Origin: an uncultured Prevotella sp.
Lineage (GTDB): Bacteria > Bacteroidota > Bacteroidia > Bacteroidales > Bacteroidaceae
Reading direction: 5' to 3'
Assembly (NCBI GenBank): GCA_946184025.1
Contig: CAMHEA010000005.1
Location: 1 to 33,206 of the forward strand
DNA length: 33,206 nt
The notes beneath the pieces are model-generated. The model was not told the origin of the DNA, made no database searches, and saw nothing but the letters and a program-made list of their open reading frames with translations. Positions 29,725 through 33,206 of this stretch are shown here, piece by piece (position 1 is the first letter of the stretch; the number at the start of each line of letters is the position of its first letter). The position numbers and the translations under genes were made by a program.

Positions 29725-30705
29725 ATGAAACATCTACTCATCCTACTTTCCCTTTTTGTCCTACCCGCCTCAGCCCAGAGCCGGCACGAGGAAATCAAGA
29801 CAAGGGTGGACAGTGTGTTGCAGAAAAGATACCGGCGGGTTACCTACGACACCGCCTACATCATGCGTCCGAAGGAGAAACTGACGTTGCGTGTACGGAC
29901 AAACCTCAGCGGAAACTACCTTCACGGACGGGGAACCGTAGACGGGCAGACAATCAAGGGCGACCTGAAGACGGCTCTCCGGGGTACCATCAACTTCGGA
30001 GCCAGCTACATGGGCGTGGCCGCAGCCCTCTCCCTCAATCCAGGCAGCCTGAGCGGACGCAACAAGGACTATGAACTGAACCTCTCGGCCAGCAGCAACC
30101 GCTATTGTGTGGATGCCAGCTATCAGCTCTCCAAAACCCTGTCGGGCACCATGACCCACGGAGATGTTGTCAGCGACGTGGAGAAAGGGCTTGTGGATAT
30201 GCAGATGTTCAACCTTACAGCCTATTATTTCTTCAACCACCGCCACTTTTCCTATCCTGCCGCCTTCACGCAGACCTATCTGCAGAAACGCTCGGCTGGC
30301 TCCTGGCTGGCAGGATTTGCCTATCAGGGTGGTCGTTTCAAGACCACCGACGAGGCGTCTTCCGACGAGCCCCATGGGCGGATCTATGTGGGCTATTTCG
30401 GCATTGGCGGCGGCTACGGCTATCATCTCGTTCTCAGCGACAAATGGCTGTTCCACCTTTCTTCCCTTCCCATGCTGATTGTCTTCAACCGCAACAACAT
30501 GACCGTAGACGGAATGCGCCGCGATGCACCCACGCGCTTCCCTGAAATGATTCTCAACGGACGTTTCGCCGTCGTCCGCCGCTTGTCGGCTCGCAGCTTT
30601 GCCGGATTCACCGTCAAAGGTTCCACATCGTTTCTGGAAGGCAGCAATGGCAATGTCAGGTATCATCGGTGGCAGGGACGCATCTTTCTGGGATTCCGCC
30701 TGTAA
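29725..30705 (+). CDS. DUF4421-like outer membrane protein
   Basis: 326 aa with signal peptide LLILLSLFVLPASAQS. The start of the mature protein (VTYDTAYIMRPKEKLTLRVRTNLSG) is characteristic of the DUF4421 family of Bacteroidota. Alternating hydrophobic strands with aromatic girdles (NLTAYYFFNHRHFSYPAAFTQ, GRIYVGYFGIGGGYGYHLV) and a C-terminal Phe-containing strand (WQGRIFLGFRL) suggest a beta-barrel of about 12 strands. Function is unknown. It stands 114 bp after the preceding gene, with AAAG before the ATG, and has a likely terminator just after its stop. Confidence 0.7.
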   Translation: MKHLLILLSLFVLPASAQSRHEEIKTRVDSVLQKRYRRVTYDTAYIMRPKEKLTLRVRTNLSGNYLHGRGTVDGQTIKGDLKTALRGTINFGASYMGVAAALSLNPGSLSGRNKDYELNLSASSNRYCVDASYQLSKTLSGTMTHGDVVSDVEKGLVDMQMFNLTAYYFFNHRHFSYPAAFTQTYLQKRSAGSWLAGFAYQGGRFKTTDEASSDEPHGRIYVGYFGIGGGYGYHLVLSDKWLFHLSSLPMLIVFNRNNMTVDGMRRDAPTRFPEMILNGRFAVVRRLSARSFAGFTVKGSTSFLEGSNGNVRYHRWQGRIFLGFRL

Positions 30706-30723
30706 ACGGCTGAGTACTCCGAC

Positions 30724-30753
30724 GGGCAGACAGCCTGTCCCGTCTGCCCCTTT
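30724..30753 (+). terminator. Possible intrinsic terminator after the DUF4421-like gene
   Basis: GGGCAGAC pairs perfectly with GTCTGCCC around a 10-nt loop, followed by CTTTC. The T-tail is short, so termination may be partial. Confidence 0.55.
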
Positions 30754-30805
30754 CATGGCTTTACGAGGCTTGTTTTTTCCAGGTATCGGAGCTTCGGCCG
30801 AAAAG

Positions 30806-30893
30806 CAATAAAGCCTATATTGCTCAGTAATATAGGCTGTTTTACCGAGTAATATAGGCTGTCTGATGAAGTAATAAAGGGTATATTGCTTGC
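30806..30893 (+). repeat. Four-unit 22-bp intergenic element, copy C
   Basis: Units begin at 30806, 30828, 30850 and 30872, each exactly 22 bp, with the same core as copies A and B; the third unit is eroded in its right half (GTCTGATG). It lies between two convergent genes, about 100 bp from one stop and 50 bp from the other. A perfect TTCGGCCGAA palindrome sits directly to its left (near 30793-30802). Confidence 0.9.
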
Positions 30894-30942
30894 TGAAAGT
30901 CGCCCGGAAGCGGGGAGGGCATCGCTGATTTGTGCTGTGCTT

Positions 30943-31770
30943 TTATTCAAAAAGCATTTCGATGGAGTCAATTTCGCCGATTGTCCATTGCACGATGTTG
31001 CCTTCCGGGTCTATCAGTACATAGGTTGGGGCAGCCACGATGCCATATCTTTTAGCCACGCTGTCCGCTCCTGCTGAATCTTCTTCTCTGTCCAGAACGA
31101 GCTTCCAAGGCAGCTGGTGTTCTTCAACGGCCGCTTTCCACTTGTCTTCTTGGTCGTGGAAGGCCACGCCGACGATTTCTAATTTGTCGCGATGGTGCTC
31201 ATAGAAGTTTTTCATGTGGGGGAATTCTGCGATACAACCTCCACACCATGACCCCCAAAAGTCGAGTATCACATAGCGTCCGCGAAGCGATGACAGCGTC
31301 AGTTGCCGTCCGTTGATGTCTTCAAGTGTGAAGTCCTTGGCTTCTTTTCCGATGGGACAGGCCTCGCGTGTCTTCGTGGTCATTTCGTCAAACTCCTTGA
31401 CTCCGTCACTGTAGGCATGATAGAGTTTCTTCATGTTGCCGTTTCTGGCTCGTTCCGACAGGAGAGAGAGGATTTTCCTTCCATGGTTTATGCCTCTGAC
31501 ATGTCCCAGCAGATAGACAGAACCGTCGCTGTCGGGATGGTTTGACACATAGTCCAGGACGGCCTGGTTCTTGGCCTTTTGGTCAGTGAGGTCTTGTATC
31601 ACGGACTCTGCCTCTTGCAGTTGCAGGAAGGTGGCCGACGACTTGCTGACGGTGATGGTGTCAACGGGCAGATAGCCATAGTTGAGAACGATGGTTGTGT
31701 CGGCTTCTTGGCTGAATGCCGCCAGCGCAAGGATGGCCGACCAGAGGGTTAGTGTCAATCTCTTTTTCAT
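30943..31770 (-). CDS. TlpA-family thiol-disulfide oxidoreductase, periplasmic
   Basis: 275 aa from the start MKKRLTLTLWSAILALAAFSQ, which is a clear signal peptide without lipobox; the track's 28-residue upstream extension covers the promoter and is rejected. Residues about 30-125 are an unassigned helical region. The thioredoxin-like domain spans about 130-275: GKEAKDFTLEDINGRQLTLSSL, active site FWGSWCGGC, VVGVAFHDQEDKW, and cis-Pro in GIVAAPTYVLIDPEG. The WCxxC motif is intact, so it should exchange disulfides in the periplasm as a reductant. Convergent with the DUF4421-like gene and divergent from yifB. Compare the Cys-less relative at 28573-29610. Confidence 0.87.
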   Translation of the reverse strand: MKKRLTLTLWSAILALAAFSQEADTTIVLNYGYLPVDTITVSKSSATFLQLQEAESVIQDLTDQKAKNQAVLDYVSNHPDSDGSVYLLGHVRGINHGRKILSLLSERARNGNMKKLYHAYSDGVKEFDEMTTKTREACPIGKEAKDFTLEDINGRQLTLSSLRGRYVILDFWGSWCGGCIAEFPHMKNFYEHHRDKLEIVGVAFHDQEDKWKAAVEEHQLPWKLVLDREEDSAGADSVAKRYGIVAAPTYVLIDPEGNIVQWTIGEIDSIEMLFE

Positions 31771-31814
31771 AACAGGGTGATGCGTGTTGGGTCGTGTAAT
31801 GTTGAAATCGTATG

Positions 31815-31822
31815 CAAAGATA
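31815..31822 (-). promoter_or_regulatory. Minus-strand -7 box for the TlpA-like gene
   Basis: On the minus strand TATCTTTG lies about 45 bp upstream of the ATG at 31770. It sits within a perfect inverted repeat CGTAT-N6-ATACG. The -33 region is an A-tract without TTTG. Confidence 0.6.
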
Positions 31823-31908
31823 CGCTTTTTTTTTGTTATTTGATTTTTTCGCACATTAAAAAGTAACCAAAGGACGGTGAAACATGATTGGGATAGGAAA
31901 TAAAATCG

Positions 31909-31916
31909 TATCTTTG
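31909..31916 (+). promoter_or_regulatory. Promoter box for the YifB-like gene
   Basis: TATCTTTG lies 21 bp before the ATG at 31938, with TTG at 31888-31890 (18-bp spacer). The leader would be very short. Confidence 0.6.
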
Positions 31917-31937
31917 CGGAAAATAACGAATAATACC

Positions 31938-33206
31938 ATGCTTGTCAAAACCTATTGCGCGGCTGTCAACGGCCTTGAGGTAACGACCGTGACCGCAGAA
32001 GTAAGCATGACGCGCGGCGTGCTTTTCCATCTCACGGGACTTGGCGACACAGCCGTCAAGGAAAGCCGCGACCGCATCGCTGCCGCCATGTTCAACAACG
32101 GATTCAAGTTTCCGGTGGCCGATATCACCATCAACCTTGCTCCTGCCGACATCAGGAAAGAGGGTAGCAGCTATGACCTGCCGCTGGCCGTGGGCATCCT
32201 GGCCGCTAATGAGTGTATGAGTGTTGAACGCCTTAAAGACTATATGCTCGTGGGCGAACTGAGTCTTGACGGCAGCCTGCAGCCTATCCGCGGCGCACTG
32301 CCCATCGCCATTCAGGCGAGGAAAGAGAAATTCAAGGGGCTCATCGTGCCCAAGCAGAACGAGCGCGAGGCGGCCGTGGTCAACAATCTGGAGGTGTATG
32401 GCATGGAAAATCTCATGGAGGTCATCGGTTTCCTCAACGGACAGCTGCATCAGGAGCCGTGCTTCGTCGATACCCGTAAGGAGTTTTATGAGCGTCAGGC
32501 CGATTTCGACCTCGACATGGCCGACGTGCGGGGACAGGAGAATGTGAAGCGTGCCATGGAAGTGGCTGCCGCCGGTGGCCACAACATGATTATGATAGGT
32601 CCGCCGGGAAGCGGAAAGTCCATGCTCGCCAAACGGCTGCCCAGCATCCTGCCGCCGCTGTCGCTCGCCGAGAGTCTGGAGACAACGCAGATCCATTCCA
32701 TCGCCGGAAAGACCGACCGTAACACGTCGCTCATCTCGCAACGTCCTTTCCGCAGTCCGCACCATACCATCTCGCAGGTGGCACTCGTCGGGGGCGGCAC
32801 CAGTCCGCAGCCGGGTGAAATCTCACTCGCCCACAATGGCGTTCTCTTCTGTGACGAGCTGCCGGAGTTCAACAAGCAGACGCTGGAGGTGCTCCGTCAG
32901 CCGCTGGAAGACAGGAAGATCACCATCTCGCGTGCCAAATACAGCATCGAATATCCCTGTTCGTGCATGTTTGTAGCCTCGATGAATCCCTGTCCTTGCG
33001 GCTATTACGGTGACCCTACGCATCATTGCGTCTGCACGCCGGGACAGATCCAACGCTACATGAACAAGATCAGCGGCCCGTTGCTCGACCGCATCGACAT
33101 CCATTGCGAAATCCAGGCTGTGCCATTTGCCGATTTAAGCAAGATGCAGCAGGGAGAGCCAAGTGCTGTAATACGTGAAAGGGTTATAAAAGCAAGACAG
33201 ATACAG
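31938..33206 (+). CDS. YifB/ComM-type Mg-chelatase-like AAA+ protein (partial, runs off the window)
   Basis: The ORF track misses it because no stop falls inside the window; 423 codons are open in frame to the last base. It starts [22 protein letters not shown], the ChlI-type N-domain with a Lon-protease-like fold ([36 protein letters not shown]). The AAA+ module has Walker A from Gly221 (GPPGSGKS), FRSPHHTIS, Walker [29 protein letters not shown], and [16 protein letters not shown]. Full-length relatives have about 510 residues, so roughly 90 are missing. ComM-type helicases promote branch migration in natural transformation; whether this one does so is inference. Confidence 0.93.
   Translation, partial: MLVKTYCAAVNGLEVTTVTAEVSMTRGVLFHLTGLGDTAVKESRDRIAAAMFNNGFKFPVADITINLAPADIRKEGSSYDLPLAVGILAANECMSVERLKDYMLVGELSLDGSLQPIRGALPIAIQARKEKFKGLIVPKQNEREAAVVNNLEVYGMENLMEVIGFLNGQLHQEPCFVDTRKEFYERQADFDLDMADVRGQENVKRAMEVAAAGGHNMIMIGPPGSGKSMLAKRLPSILPPLSLAESLETTQIHSIAGKTDRNTSLISQRPFRSPHHTISQVALVGGGTSPQPGEISLAHNGVLFCDELPEFNKQTLEVLRQPLEDRKITISRAKYSIEYPCSCMFVASMNPCPCGYYGDPTHHCVCTPGQIQRYMNKISGPLLDRIDIHCEIQAVPFADLSKMQQGEPSAVIRERVIKARQIQ

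Noticed and set aside
31771-31854. 28-residue N-terminal extension of the TlpA-like protein
   Set aside because: It covers the minus-strand promoter box; the signal peptide begins at the later Met.

Overview
The window reads as chromosomal DNA of a Bacteroidota bacterium, most likely Prevotella or a close relative (genus is inference). The evidence is a SusC/SusD glycan-uptake locus, TAnnTTTG-type promoters in front of several genes, weak or absent Shine-Dalgarno sites, lipoproteins with LxxC lipoboxes and acidic +2/+3 residues, DUF4369/DUF4421-type proteins, and a large BspA-like surface protein ending in a Prevotella-style YIVNGKK tail. Most genes lie on the + strand. No phage, transposase, plasmid or CRISPR genes are visible.

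Layout: 1-724 is gene-free but holds promoter- and terminator-like signals. 725-4473 encodes a 1167-aa secreted, multidomain carbohydrate-binding/LRR protein plus a 65-aa acidic partner ORF. 4696-4827 is a tandemly duplicated 66-bp promoter module that drives three consecutive FKBP-type prolyl isomerases, predicted to be cytoplasmic, lipid-anchored and periplasmic (4892-7343). 7481-10858 holds an Lrp/AsnC regulator, a fused class-I-glutaminase/membrane-dipeptidase protein and a lipoprotein M28 peptidase or glutaminyl cyclase. 11126-12463 is miaB. 12554-20093 looks like a lipid A/LPS assembly cluster: MsbA-like ABC exporter, LTA-synthase-like phosphotransferase, LpxL-like acyltransferase, two paralogous GT2 glycosyltransferases and a GT90-like glycosyltransferase.

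20621-28111 is a compact polysaccharide utilisation locus: SusC, SusD, a GH30 glycosidase lipoprotein and a SusE/F-like surface glycan-binding lipoprotein, closed by a strong terminator. Gene content resembles known beta-1,6-glucan loci, but substrate is inference. tRNA-Gly(GCC) and tRNA-Leu(UAA) follow. Then come a lipoprotein with a thioredoxin fold lacking both active-site cysteines, a DUF4421-like outer-membrane protein, a convergent TlpA-type thiol-disulfide protein with intact CxxC, and the start of a YifB/ComM-type Mg-chelatase-like AAA+ gene that runs off the window.

The most unusual signal is a dispersed non-coding element found three times (10911-10998, 20140-20227, 30806-30893). 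Each copy is exactly four tandem 22-bp units, and each unit carries an imperfect dyad around AATAtAGgcTaTATT. All three sit about 45-100 bp downstream of a + strand stop codon, at operon boundaries. I do not recognise it as a named element.
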